This document shows, in pieces, positions 1-13,370 of a stretch of DNA of 64,000 bases. The notes beneath the pieces are model-generated. The model worked only from the letters and a program-made list of their open reading frames with translations, had not been told where the DNA came from and did no database searches. Each line of letters opens with the position of its first letter. Within the stretch, counting starts at the first letter, position 1. Origin of the DNA: Daphnia pulex. Its lineage: Eukaryota > Arthropoda > Branchiopoda > Diplostraca > Daphniidae. The stretch is from assembly GCF_021134715.1 (NCBI RefSeq), contig NC_060022.1, positions 1,927,001 through 1,991,000 on the forward strand, in the 5' to 3' direction. The position numbers and the translations under genes were made by a program.

Positions 1-1974
1 CAGCGGCGATCACCGTACACCATACCCATCCGGCCGCTACCTGTATGTTCACGCTGCATGGAAAATGGGAAAAAGACAGCACTGCATGTATACTGTCCAG
101 TAATAGAAAAAAAAAACGACAAGCAAAAGCGAATGAACACGAACGAAACGATAAAAGTGTTGAAAACCATTGAACCAGTTCAGGTTGGGTCCGAGCGTCA
201 GAAAATCGAACAATCGGATAATTTAATTAGCCGTATCCCCAATTTCGACTTGTATGATGCGGAGCTATTCCTATTGTCAATATGTTTGTCCTATTCAACA
301 GCTCGCTAATTGTGAGCAATTAAAGCAGTCATTAAACAATGGGCTGCTACACTCTACAGTATATACCTCATTTTATCCTCTACAAGGAAGTGTGTATTGA
401 TGCTAATCATATAGGCTATTTTTTTTCCACCCCGTGAGATTTCACCAAGGATCGCCATCTTTTTGTAAAAGGCAGCAGCTCGTGTATGATTTAAAATAAA
501 GAAATGCCCTTTAGAACGCAGAGTGGAAAAAATGCGGACATTGGACCGATTCAAGTATATAAACTTGTTGACACGTGGAAAATATGGAATATGAGTTCAT
601 CGTTATCGGCTCCATTATCGTGGCCTATACAAGACTGAGAAACATCGACCTCCCAGGCTAGCAGATAGCGCCATATTTGTTTACACGAATCACCAGCCGT
701 TCAGCATTCTGGAAGCAACCGAAAAAGTTTTTTTTTTTAACTAAACATTTGTGTTTATTTTCTTTTGTCCTTTGTATTTATTTATTTTCGCTACAATGTA
801 TAGAAATGGGTGGAACAATATAAATAAGGCCGCTCGTCCGGAGTCGAGGTTTATGTCCATGTCGATTTCGTTTCATTGATTTGATTTTATAATATCGCAA
901 CGCTAATGTTTTAATAATAAAAATATACCCCGTAGTCTTTCCGTTCTAGATTTGTCTGGAAATGGTGTGTTACGTGTGCAATCTGTCGGGGGATGTACGT
1001 ATGTAACGATGTTGTAGCTTATTCCATCCCCCAAGGGGAGAATTGAATATACAAATCCTTCCGTCATCTAAAAGCTTCTTTACTTTCTACGTTTGTTTGA
1101 ATTATTTTTGGTTGTCAACTTAAAAAAAAATAATAATAATAATACAAAGAAAAAAAAACATTTGTTAAATCTTCTTATGTAGAATAAGAGCTGAGAGAAT
1201 CTGCGAGTCACGACGGAGCAGTACCGACCGTGTCATCATCTGTGGGCGGTTTTATTTTTTGAATTGGCAACGGAGGGAGAATTTGTGTGCGCCAATGTTC
1301 TGCTTTGGACGACAAAAGAGGAGAGAGACGAGGACTTTTGATTAATCGACTATGTGCACGTTCATCATATTCCCCTTAGCTCTTTGCTGAATCGCTTGCT
1401 TCCATCAACTTTTGCCTGGCCTTTTCAAAAGAATTCGAGACGTTTCTCTCTCTATGTGTGTGTGAGGGACTTTGGCAAAGATCAGCATCTTAGACGGACG
1501 TGATCCCCCGAGCACGATTCTTATTCAATGTCATTGCTGATTAAAAAAAGGCGGGATTTCCAGTTTTTTTTATTGTGACACGTTCGACGCGTTCAGAAAA
1601 CCCAAACGAGTTCGTGTCGGCTCCTAGAGGAAGCCACTTTCGTCGGTTGTTGTAATCGGTTCTAAAGTCGAACAATAGATGGCGTTCGTCAGCTGTTATT
1701 CAGATCGGCCTGAGGGGGGAAACGAGGTAGAGCAGCAGCAAGCTCTTTCTAGCCAGCCCTACCCACTAGCCCAGACCAAAGTCTCCATTTCTGCGTGTCC
1801 CTGTCCCACACGGTGGCCGACATTGTCTGGCAGAGCCAGTCGTTCACATTATTAGTGTGAGTTTTTATTCCCAATTTCCTTCGTGAAATTGCTCGTTGCA
1901 AATACGGATATTCGTTTGTGTGTGTGTGCGAAGAGAAAATCCGATCAGAGAGAGAACGTCATTCACGCGCATAG
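1..1974. other. Noncoding upstream sequence
   Basis: No coding region is supported here. The longest open frame (58-309, 83 codons) has no family resemblance and no splice or codon pattern that suggests a gene. The DNA is AT-rich with many homopolymer runs up to about 1.2 kb, then becomes more mixed in composition toward the nuclear receptor gene on the right. It most likely holds intergenic and promoter DNA of that gene. Confidence 0.6.
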
Positions 1975-2367
1975 TCAGTAACTCAGTACCGGTGGTGATG
2001 TCGTACAATGTCTTTGAGTTGGTCTTCTACGTCTTCTTTTTAAGAGGGGAGAGAGCGTGAACGTATCCAGTGAACTCGGGTGTGTATGGGTAAAAGAGGA
2101 CGGCGTGACTACTGCGCGCCACACCGATGGAACGGGAACTTTGTTGCGACTTTTTTTACGTACAGTGCCAGATGACGTGGGTGACTGCAGACGCTAACTT
2201 CCATCTGTGCTTCTGCTGTTGGCCGATTAATTCTTTCGTCTAATAAACTGGAAAAAGGAGAAAAATCGACACAGTGAACGTTCGATCTGCAGTCGTGAAA
2301 AAATAGGCGTTTTAAAACTAATCGACATCTTACCAGCAGACGTCATTTGTCGATCGATTTAATCGAG
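1975..2367 (+). promoter_or_regulatory. Candidate start region and 5' noncoding exon of the nuclear receptor gene
   Basis: Two copies of the arthropod initiator core TCAGT lie at 1975-1979 and 1983-1987. A strong splice donor (AATCGAG then GTAAGT) follows at 2367/2368. The next good acceptor, a pyrimidine-rich tract ending in TTTAG at 3134, lies just before the exon carrying the receptor start codon. This gives a 767-nt intron inside the 5' untranslated region. The donor and acceptor are seen directly; use of TCAGT as the start site is inference. Confidence 0.35.
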
Positions 2368-3424
2368 GTAAGTCGTTGAAACGTTTCTCTGTACAGTGTG
2401 CATTTTATTGGAATTCATAATATTATATCTCGAAACTCGCCAAAGTATTACACCCAAAAAAGACGTAGGGCGCCATGTTTTTCCCGACCAACTGCCTTGA
2501 GGCGAATCCAGCCTTTTTTTTCTTTTTTAGATTTGTTGTTTTTTAAAAAGGACTCAGAGACCCTCATTTCTTTTTGGGGGTATCCAGTCCATGAAAAGTG
2601 TGTCTAGTGTTTCTAATCAGTTTCTTGTTTCCAACCAGAATCGATGAGTCGTAGTATGAATCTACATTTTTAATAATTTTTTCGACGCTAACCTTTCGGT
2701 ATCGATTACGAATTTCGCTGTTGTGTTCAGCCATGGTCTGGTGTGTGCATTGATCGTGTGGCCTTGTGTGTGTGTAGCGTGACTTTCTTGTCTCTCCCGA
2801 AACTACTTTTGGAGAAATTCACTGGCAAGCTGACAGCGTATCGACTACATAGTCTCGACAACAATGTCGGTTATACAACTCGCCGTGTGTTATATTGCCC
2901 TTAGCGTGTATACTAAATACTGTGTGACGTAAAACACACCCACCGTAGGCAATCGCAATTGATGGGCTGTGACGTACGTGTAATTTTTTTTCGCTTATTA
3001 ACTGTGTGGCCTTTGGTCTTATTCTTGAGACAAGAATTTGGCGAGGATAAGCGGTTGCAACAAGTTTTTTTTATTTTATTTTAGAGGTTCAATTAATAAT
3101 AATTTCTTTTTCCAATTTCTTTTTTTTTCTTTAGCCGGCAGGAGAATCAGACTGAAGTAGCCTGAAGGCACTGGTCGATGAAATTAACGACTCGTGTCTT
3201 CGTCCTACCGTGTCCCCTTCTACTGGAAGAGGAAAATAAAATAAAAACCCTGGTTGATGTTGTTACATGGTAACGTTCTTTGCTGCCAGTTGCGATGGAT
3301 CAGCTCGTGTTTGAAAGACTTTAGTTTCCCCCAATCAACTTTGTGTGTGTGTGTCTGTGTAAAAAACCCGTTGATAGTGATATTTTGGAGTAGCAACTGT
3401 TCTTTTGGCAAATTAAAAACTGTT

Positions 3425-5839
3425 ATGATGGAGAGACTTTACAGCGACAGCGGTAGCAGCGACTCGTCATCTTATCCCGATTTACGTTACAACCCATCCT
3501 CCCCAGTAGTAATGGACGGAGGTGGCGCCGGTGGTAGTTCCGGTCGGAATGGAGGAGTCAAGTACTGCGGCGTTTGCGGCGACATCGCCAAGAGTTACCA
3601 TTTCGGCGGATTGTCGTGCGATTCGTGCAAGGCCTTCTTCCGGCGCTCGGTGCAAAACGACAACTACCTCCACTTCCAGTGCTGTCACCGCGGCCAGTGC
3701 GTCATTTCCCTGTCGAACCGCAAGAGTTGCCAGTACTGCCGCATGAAGCGATGCTTCGCCATCGGCATGGAGAAGAGCTGGGTCATGACCGAGGAGGAGC
3801 GCAAGGCTCTCATGAAGGCCAGGGCCGAGAAGAAATCGTGCAAAAGGTCGCCTACCGTGTCAACTAGCTCCAATGCGAGTGCTCAAAATTTAAATACTTC
3901 GTCCAACTCGAGCGGAGGAGATCAGAGTCCTGGATTCGCTGCTCCTACTGCCCCCACCAGCGCCGCCGTTGCCAGTGCTGACTACGAGCCTCAGATCGAA
4001 CGAATGATCGATTTTATGGCTCCGCTCGAAATCAAAGAAATCGAATCGATCGTCACTAAATACATGCACGCTTACCAACACGTTCCCTATCGCTCAGAAC
4101 TGCGTTTCTTCGATAGCGACCGTCCCGGCGTCCAAGTCATGGAGGTAAATTTTATTTTTCCTTATTTTGGTTGGGTTTCCCCCCAAACCATTTGCCATTT
4201 GGTGTCCCGGTCTGTGTGAATCGATGAGTAAACTTTTCTAACCGCTAATGTTTTTTGTAATTAGATGTTTGGGACCCTGATTCGCCGATTTGCGTTTTTC
4301 TCCCGAATGATGGCCGACTTCTCAAGTTTACCATTCCAGGATCAGAGCTGCCTGCTGAAAGGTGGCGTCCTGGAAATGTGTCTGCTGCGTGGGGCCCTCG
4401 TATTTGACCCTCAGACCAACCGTTGGCCCGCTGCCAACATGTCCATGTACAAGGACATGCCCGTCCTCAAGCTGGATAACATTGTTCACTTGACTTCAAG
4501 TCGCCTCTTTCAAATGCATCTCGATTTCATTTCGTGCATCCGGCAGATGTCGGTCGACGAGCCCACCATCATGCTATTGATCTTGATTGTCCTCTTCACT
4601 CCCGAGAGGGCAGGTCTCATTCACACGGACTGGATCGAGAAATTCCAATCGTACTACACTTCGCTGCTGGAACACTATTTGAATTGGCGCTTCGGTTTGG
4701 CCAAAGCCAAATTCATTTTTGGCAAAATGCTGACCAAGCTGAGCGATTTGAGGGAGCTCAGCGATACCCACAATCACGCCAATCTGCGATTAGGTGAGAC
4801 ACGAGCAATTTTGACTTTTGATATTATAGATAGGAAAATATCGGATCATTTTCTTTTTAGACTTTGGAAAGTATTTTCCCGTTTTTGTTTTTCTTATCGT
4901 CGCAAGTGAGACTATTGTTGTTATTGTTAAGGTTTTTTGACAGAAGAGAAATGAGGACGAATTTTATCTCCCTTCAAACTTTTGTTTGTGTTTGTTTTCC
5001 TTTTTTTTGTATTGTTTAATTTATTTATTTCATTTCGTTTATCAGGAACCGACGAAGTCTCATCGATCCAGAGCCAGTTGAACAGCTTGAAGCTCAATCC
5101 TTACCCCGAATTGAAAGTGGTTCACGACGGTAACGAAACACCATTGGACGAGGCTGATCAACCATCGTTCAACGATGAATCCTGCCACAGTCCGACTTTG
5201 AATGCCAAAGTAATTTCCAGTCGCTTATCAGACGTGGAATTGGGCGGGTCTTCGACGTATCAACAGCCAGCAGCGCATTCGCCACCTTTTCCACCATCAG
5301 CAAACCCTTACGCTCAACGACAGCCGCCGCAATTAGACGCAGCCGCGACGGCCTATCAGCAGCAGCAGCAGCCACGTTGTCAGAACGGTGAAACGAACGG
5401 ATTTAACGCTCAACAGCTGCAGCAACAACAACACCAGGCTCAGCAATTTTTAGCTCAATCCCAGCATCAGACGAACCACCCCCAAGAATATCAGAATGGA
5501 ATGAATCAACAGCAGCAGCCCCCTGGCACGAATATGGCCATGCAGTTTATGCAGGCCATGCAGCAATCGGTCAGTCAGGTAGTGAATGCTCCTCATTTCG
5601 GCTACGAATGGGTCAAGCCCAATTACCAGTTTGATCCCCTGTCGACGTTTTACGACGGGGAACAATCCTTGAGCGACAAGACGATGCCACTGCTCAAGAG
5701 CTCCCCAGTGTCGGAGAGTCCGCCGTTGACAGACAGGGAATTGGATGAGCTCTACGAAGTGATAGACGAGTACACCGACAAGGACTTGGTTCAAGGACGG
5801 ATCCTTCAGGCCCCCACCAGCCACTTATATTCCGAATAA
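3425..5839 (+). CDS. Nuclear hormone receptor, HR97-like (NR1 type)
   Basis: Ligand-regulated transcription factor of the nucleus. Three coding exons, 3425-4144, 4265-4793 and 5046-5839, join in phase to give 680 residues. The DNA-binding domain starts at Cys48 with two four-cysteine zinc fingers; the P-box reads CDSCKAFFRR and the second finger ends CQYCRMKRCF. A hinge rich in Ser, Thr and Ala leads to a ligand-binding domain from about residue 190, carrying the helix 3-5 signature FSRMMADFSSLPFQDQSCLLK. Where helix 12 is expected, around residues 433-442, the sequence reads LNPYPELKVV, with Lys where activation helices usually have Glu. About 240 further residues follow, rich in Gln, ending in an acidic segment with DRELDELYEVIDEYTDKD. 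I chose the double ATG at 3425 because it opens a receptor-like A/B region; the frame is open upstream but lies in the 5' exon. The P-box and overall look fit the HR97 (NR1L) group of water fleas; HR96 is the main alternative. Confidence 0.85.
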
Positions 5840-6351
5840 AAGAAAATGAAAAATCCCCTCCTCATCAGCCCTAGGAATTGAATGGAACAGAAGAAATGTC
5901 TTTGTCGTTTGTCTACGTATTTTAGAGCATTGGCATTGGAAGGGCGCAACCCCTGGCCCCCCCTCCATCGTCTCACTTTCTTTGAAATCTATACACATCC
6001 TGCTTACTGGTTATGAAATTCTGTCTTTCCTTCCTCGGTTCGGTAGCTCTCTTTTTCTGTGTCGTTTAAAAAATGGAAAAAATCAAACCTTCTGTGCAAT
6101 GATAAAAAGAAATCAACATTTAATGACTGGGCCCTTCTCTGTGTCGTTTCGGACAAAAGTTTTCTTTGCTGACGAATGGAAAACTAAACTGCAAATGCCG
6201 GGTATACTACACAGCTAATGAGCTTTTTTTCTTTGAATGGGATTGTTTCTTACCTGATGTCTTTAAAAAAAAACCAATTCTGTCCCCCCCTATACAAAAC
6301 AAAAAAGTTGGAAAAAACAATTTCTGCTCACGATACCTCGTCTCCGGGAGA

Positions 6352-6357
6352 AATAAA
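6352..6357 (+). terminator. Candidate polyadenylation signal of the nuclear receptor gene
   Basis: AATAAA about 510 nt past the stop codon, followed by A-rich sequence. Another AATAAA at 5835-5840 overlaps the stop codon itself and is less likely to be the main signal because it would leave almost no 3' untranslated region. Confidence 0.35.
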
Positions 6358-9300
6358 AAACTGACATAAACCAAACAGCGAAAAAGTTAAAAAGTTAAAA
6401 AAAAAAAATTGCCCCAAGAAAACCATTATTACAAATTATTGATTGTGTGTTTGTTTTGTGATTTCATGCACCACCGTGTGTAATACCTCTTATTGTTTGT
6501 GTGCCTCTTTGTTGACATCTTGTGTATATGTATATTACATAATATATATATACATGAGGCAAAAAAAAAAATATCTATCATCTACTATTATTCTGTTTGT
6601 TCACTCAATACTTATAATATCGTTGTGCTTCATATTGTCTGTTTAGAGAAGGAGATACAAAAGAGAAAAAAACAGAAAACAAATGAGAAATACATACAGT
6701 AATTATACTCAACGACCCCCAATCGAAACATTTCGATTGTTTTTTTTTATTCCGGGACGTATTTATTTCCCCACAACGTCGAGCTATTAAACTAACTCGT
6801 TATCGGATGTTGCAGGGAAATCATTTGGTTCCATCACTTCCATGGGTGTGAAGGGGAAGATATCGTGCGGGTTATACGAACGAGTTATGCAGGACAAAAC
6901 GCCGGCAGCCACACACACCAACAGAATCGAACTTATTATTCAATGTCGATTCAATAGGGGGGGAAAGACCGGTTGCTGCTGTGCTTGGTTGAAATGTACA
7001 TATACCGTTCCAGTTCTGCCCAGCGACAGTCGACAACACATTCACTATATGTTAATCGATTTAATGCTCTAGGAGAGTTTGGGCGTTGAAAAATGAAACC
7101 TGTTTTTATTTTAAAAATTTGAAAGTAAGTAAAGCGATGGAAATATTTAGACATTTTTATTTTAACCTATAAAAGACAATTTTTAAATTTTTACTTGTGG
7201 AAATTCGGATGAATGGAACTATAGAAAATAATAAGCCCGTAGATTTCTAAATTCGGGATCGTGACGAAGCTGAAAGATCGAAAAGAAATTGCTAAAAATA
7301 TCTCGACGAAACTGAATACAAGCATTTAGGGGATCGTGACTGCCCAGAAAATGGTAAAAAAAGGTTTTTATTCTTTTGTCATCTTTCTTCTTTTTCACGG
7401 TTCCGCATTTATTTGTAAGCATCAGTCGTTGTGGTTCTTTAGTGCTCTACGCTTCGGCGAAGAATGATGGGGCAAAAAAACAAGCAGGTATAGGACAGAC
7501 ATTGTTGGATAAGTGGCCAACAAGTAGCGCGCACTAATATAGAAGGCCAACGACAAGCAAAGGACATGCTTCAAGGGTTTCCGACTTACCTGGGCACCCA
7601 AGTAATAGCCCATGCCTTATTATTCTGCCGATTTTCTGATCAAATAACAATTCTTGTTTGTTTTTATCCCGATATCAATTTTCACAAGCTGCGCAGGAGA
7701 GGTCGACACAACGAAATTCGTATTGTTATATTTTCATTCTGTGGGGTTTTGTTTGGGCTAGGTTATATATATATTGGCATATAGCTCAGCGGAGAGACAC
7801 GAAATTGTTTGTTTGCCGTTGGCTCCCCCGGCAGCGAAATAGAAACCTATCCAACTCTGAATTTATTTTTCGAGCAACCGCTCTTCTTTTTGTATGTGTG
7901 TGGGTGCATCTAGAGCTCTCTACCTATTTCACCTTGACGGCTCATATTGAACAAACAGAAAACCGCAACCTTATACGTAATAATTTCCTCGAGGAAAAGA
8001 CACGCGTATACTCTGGATATCTACTGGCCATGATTTCTCTTCGCTATATGTATACAATCTGCCCGGCGTGAAAACAAATCGAGAATTTTCCAGGTGAGAC
8101 CAGGTGTTGGCATTAGAGCTGGAGGCGATTGACAGACCCTAACCGTCTAAGGAGAGAGAAATGGTTCACGTGACATTCGGAATATTTAACTACACCAGTC
8201 GCATATTTCCAGCTGGCATGGAATAAAAAAAAGGGGTTGTTTGATGCGTTCAAATGGGCAGCAACGCTTCGGTTCGGTTCGGTTTTGGCCGAACATGTAT
8301 GCACAGGTGGAATCCAGAAAAGAACCAAAAATATGACGACAGATGGTCAACACTGTTTGTTGTTGAATCGTTGTTTCTTTTCTTTGCCATTGATAGAAAT
8401 TTCATTTGAAGTTTGATGATAATCGTTACTTTTGGTGTTTGTTTATCATCTGATGAAATTGGGTGCTGTGTGCATAAATATATGGATCGCCGGGGATACA
8501 AAACTTTCGATTTCATTGAAACTTCCGCTTTTCACTGCTGCTGCTGACGACGGCCACGTATGTAATCTCCACTCACGTACCAAATTCGTGGAAGACGGGT
8601 CGTATTGATCGTCTTTTTTCTTCTTAATCTTTCCATCTTGGATTTCCGACTGGGAGATGTATTATACAACGTCGTAACTCGTATGTAATATGTATAGTCG
8701 ATTGCTCGGTGTACTCTACTATTTCAAAGAAACCTTTTATAAGTGAAAGAAAATGCACAGTTTCTTTCACCCTATATAGCTGACGAAATGACGCAAACGG
8801 ACTATAAACAGCATCGAGAACAATTAGTCACGGAATAAATGCAAGTGCTAATTCAGCGTGATGATTTACATGTAGATACAAAGCCTCACGTCCAATTCAA
8901 TTTGTATTTAGTCTATAATTTCTTAGTCGAATAGAGAAAAGCGGCAAGATGGTGGTAATTATTTCCAGGCCGTTCATTAGATACGACTAGACGACAGTTG
9001 CCGTTAAAAAGACGAGCGTGTACACAGTGACATTGCCTCTTTTATTTTTAAATTTGAGTTTACAGTTATAAACTACACTATGCTGGTGCACACGTCGGCT
9101 TCTGTGTTGGAGACGACTCCAGACTCCACAGTCTCCGCCGCCATAAAAACACCGATGTGTTTATATTTCTCAGTTCGTCTTCTTCTGCTTGTTTCTTCTT
9201 CTTTCCAAAAGAATGAAACTAATTTTTACAGTCCCAGATGCTATTGACATTCCCATGGGGAGAACCGGACGTGGTTCCTACGATCTCTTGTAAATATTGT

Positions 9301-12300
9301 TGGATTTTACGATAAGTCCGTTTCTTAATTACGGAGACCATTTCTTGATCAGCCCGCGCTGGTTAAAATTCGGTGTAGTATTTGTTTTGAACGAGGCTGC
9401 TTTGGGGATGTTGAGTGGCCTCTGCGGTTGTAATCGAAATGGTATACAAAAAGACCCGACTGTTTGGTCTCTATAGGCCAACAATGAAATTCTAAATGAT
9501 AAATCCAACGTTGGCAGCGTTAAGATTTTGGACTCCCGTGTGTATATACCATTGGATAGTTTTGACAAAAGAAACAGCAGCGCCGTACTGTACAGGTATA
9601 CTGGTATACACACACGTATTGATTGAAGCTATACGAGCTGTAGAGCGGAGCATATCAAATGATACAACCTCTCAGTTTCAGACGGAGCGGGACTGTTAAT
9701 GTTGTGCAGTGGCGGGAGGGGTTATTGATCGGCACCAGCAGGTTCATTCGCTTCTTTTCTCGACGTGGACGGACCCAGTCACCTTATTTATTCATAAAGC
9801 GGAATATTGCCTCCCACAATCGACCAAAATTGATTTCCAATTTCTCCACAGCTGCGAGCACTTCGATTCGAAAAGATTAAAAAATTAAAAGACGGCCCAG
9901 TAATTTGAATGGCAATAATAATGGCAAAAGTGCTGGACCACTCCGGACTTTAAGGATAATAATGTGCCATTGACCGTATTATTTATAATACAAAAACAGT
10001 CCAGTACACTCTCACAATTACACATTTTTAGAGTACGTACCCTGGTTGTCGTTAGAACAACATTTCCAGTGATCACAACTCATTAATTTCGGGGCTATAA
10101 AATTTATATAATAAGAATTTCATTGTAATGAAGGTTTCACCAGCAGCCAACTTTTTTTTCCTGGGTGATGGAGGACGTGGGTGTTCTCACAGACCCGGCA
10201 GCGCAGTTTTTCAAACACGCGTTTACAATGGCGTATTTTATTTCGATCGACAATTTTGGTATTTTGAAAAATGAACAAAAAGCCGACAAAAAGAAACTGG
10301 GTTCCTCAGCTTTGTCTTGTTTGCCCAGTAATTTGGTCGACGAACAAAAGAGCCCAAAAATGATCACGTCCACCCCTTTTCAACACTTTGTGCAATCGAA
10401 AAAAGTTGCACCTTCATCAATTCCTCATCCCGCATTCATATGAAGGAACAAAACAACTCGTGGGACAGAGAAAAAGTGTTGACAAAACTTCTCTTATACG
10501 CTGCCGAACAACAATAGAGTTCATCAGAAGAGTTTTCCAGCTGATGCTGTTGTATAATACAGTATGTGCGAGAGTATGTGCGTGAATAATCAAAAATAAA
10601 AGAAGTGATTCTTCTATATTCTATATGCGACAACAGACTTACTCACGAGCTCTTTCGCATCGATTGGCGACGAACGTGATGAATCCATCCAGACAAACAG
10701 TAAATATGTCAAAAGACATATTGTGGAAAAGTAGTACGTGTGTGTGTCTGCGCTGTACACAGACATAGTTTGAGTGGCTTTCGGTTTTTAGACATTTCAA
10801 ACAATGCATACAGTTGCCTAACAAAGGTATTACCTACTACGTCAGACGTCGGAATGGAATACGTAATATAATAAGCGCACAAACACTGCTGCTGACGGGG
10901 TCTGCAGGTCGACAACCGTCGAAATATGATGTCACTATTTATATTGAAATAAGACCCGCATGAATCAAAAAAGTTGCTAGCTCGAATAGAGTTATTATTA
11001 CGTTTGATCGATGACTCTATACTGGGTGTCATCTTTCCTTGTTATTTGGCCGCATTACTAGGTATGCTAACTGAGCCAGCTATACGTACACAAAAAGAAC
11101 GACCTTTTCACGGGTGGAATGTCTGTCTTATAAAAGGGCGGATAAAGTTTTACCTGTCTATACAATATGTGTGTGGAGTGTGTGACTGAGCGTTAAATAT
11201 TTCAATATTACCTGTTCCCGGAAAGGCTTCAATGCACGCTTTTGCTCTTTTATATACATCCCAGCGCTGCGAAAAAATAGGGAAGTTTTTGGAGAAGGAA
11301 GCTTTCAATCCACCGATCACGCAACCCGGGATAAATACAAATGCGAGCGTCAATATAATTTGGAGTTTGTTTGGGGAGTCCGGATGGATATATACTACTA
11401 CAGCTCTGGCCTGTTTCGGAACTGATGAACGCCGAACCGACTATAGGGCTTCTTGCTAAGACTTTTGTGGATACTTTATTGATGTATTGATGCTCGCAAA
11501 TCTGGCATAAGCTGATGGATAGTGAAATCACGAATTATCGCCCATAGCTGAATTCGTAATAACAAGCTTTTGTCCATTTTGGATTTGTCTAAACGTAATT
11601 ATCTTAATAGAAACTCAAATAATCCCAGTGGATGGTGAGAAAACCGCTTTTATCGTTTTTGAGCGGTTAAATTTAGAGGGGGGGTTCGATTGTTAATCAT
11701 ATCGATATCTTAATCAAAACATGGCTAATTACAATATTAGGGTCGTCTGCTGCTTTCATTGTTTCAACTTTCAAAGTTTCGAAATAGAGACGAGGTTTAA
11801 GATGTAGAAAAACGGAACGACCAGTCGAAAACTTTTTTGGAAACGTGTACGTGACTGCACAAAAAATTGGGTAACAAAATTATACAAAAAAGTGGTCGTC
11901 CTGTGAACAAAATGGTGTGAACAACTCTGGTGTCTCTTTCCATGCTCTCCACTCCATCAGACTCCATGCTGTTTGGCAGGTTTATAAAACTAGCAATAGA
12001 ATAATTATGCGAGGATAAATAGTAGAGTTAAACCTGTTTCAACTTTGTGAAATGTTAGTTTTTCTGACTGGCATTTAACATGTAAGCCCCCTGTCAATGC
12101 ATGGCAGTTTGTTTGCATTACGTAACTTTATCCTTTGTGCAGATTTGATGAGGCCTGATTCAGCCATCGTAACAAAAAGATATGCAACTTGGGCTGGTAT
12201 TGACCTGTTCACCTGTCATCAGCAACAGTCTCACTATAATATCGCTTGGAAAATAATTTTGTGTTACTTTTATTCCTGCAATCTGCTAGATCATTTTTAT

Positions 12301-13338
12301 GCATGACTTGCATAAATGCCATTTATTAAAAATTAGGTTTTACCAATTCCTTACTTGTTCTTTCTGCTATTATTTTTCGTAACCCATTTCTTATTTTTTA
12401 TTTAGATAAACAACCATCCCATTTGATTGAGAAATGTCGGTCGAGTTACTCTTCAGCTCTTTTCTTTTAATCGCCCTCGTGTACTACACCCATATGAGTG
12501 TGTGGGTGTATTCACGAGGATGCGGGACGGACGCCCTCTTTCCTATCCCGCCTGGTGGATTCAACTTCTCTGCGGATGGAGCAATTATGGATGGATGCCT
12601 GGCCGTACTTTCCAGGATGAAAGCGGATGAAAGGTAGGAAAAATTTATCTCTAATACTCTTTTCTCCCATGACTATCTGATGGCGTTAATTATAAATCGT
12701 TAGATTACTCCTGAGCTAGGACGACTGGAACTTGGTTTTCTCTTGTCTTTTTTGTTGAATCAGTCAGGGTTCATTAAACAACTCGTTTGTAGAACGACTG
12801 TAGATCAGGCCTGTTTTTGTACCTCGCAACTTTGTCTGCGGTTAATAAAATTCAAGAATATTTGAACTTTAAACACTTCAAGCAAAGTGCAAGTCGAAAA
12901 TTGATTTTACCAAGAGGGACCTGCCGCCACACCGGCGGCACCTCCTCGTTTTCCCTTGATACAATTAAAATTTGTTTCGATTTACTGGCATTATTGTGTG
13001 AAAGTCAAAGTCAATTTAACGGGAAGAGCTCGCACTACACACGGGAGTGAGGTGAACGAGTACTACATAGTATTTTTCATACGGTACGTGTTAAATAATT
13101 CAGTACGGGAAAATGTCCAGGTCCTGGGTTCTGGTTGCTAAGGCGGATGCAAAAGGCGGAGTCGATCGATAGACAGGAGGGAAAAACAGCCACCAGTGTT
13201 TGCAAGAAACATCTCAGGGTGATGGTACACTCCTACCACGACGTAATAGGTTCCGATCTAGAATGCCAGCTATAGCGGCCATATCAATGGTTAGTGGCAA
13301 TTTTGGGGAGAGAAACCGCAAAGTAATTGATCAGAAAG

Positions 13339-13370
13339 CCAGCCAGCAGCAGCGCACTATAGCTGGCTGG
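13339..13370. repeat. Short perfect inverted repeat
   Basis: CCAGCCAGC at 13339-13347 is matched by GCTGGCTGG at 13362-13370, a 9-bp perfect stem with a 14-nt loop. It stands alone in noncoding DNA and no role is evident. Confidence 0.5.

Noticed and set aside
12434..12637. 67-codon frame bounded by TTTAG and GTAGG, with a hydrophobic start
   Set aside because: Looks like an exon at first, but no partner exons, no family match and the neighbourhood is noncoding.
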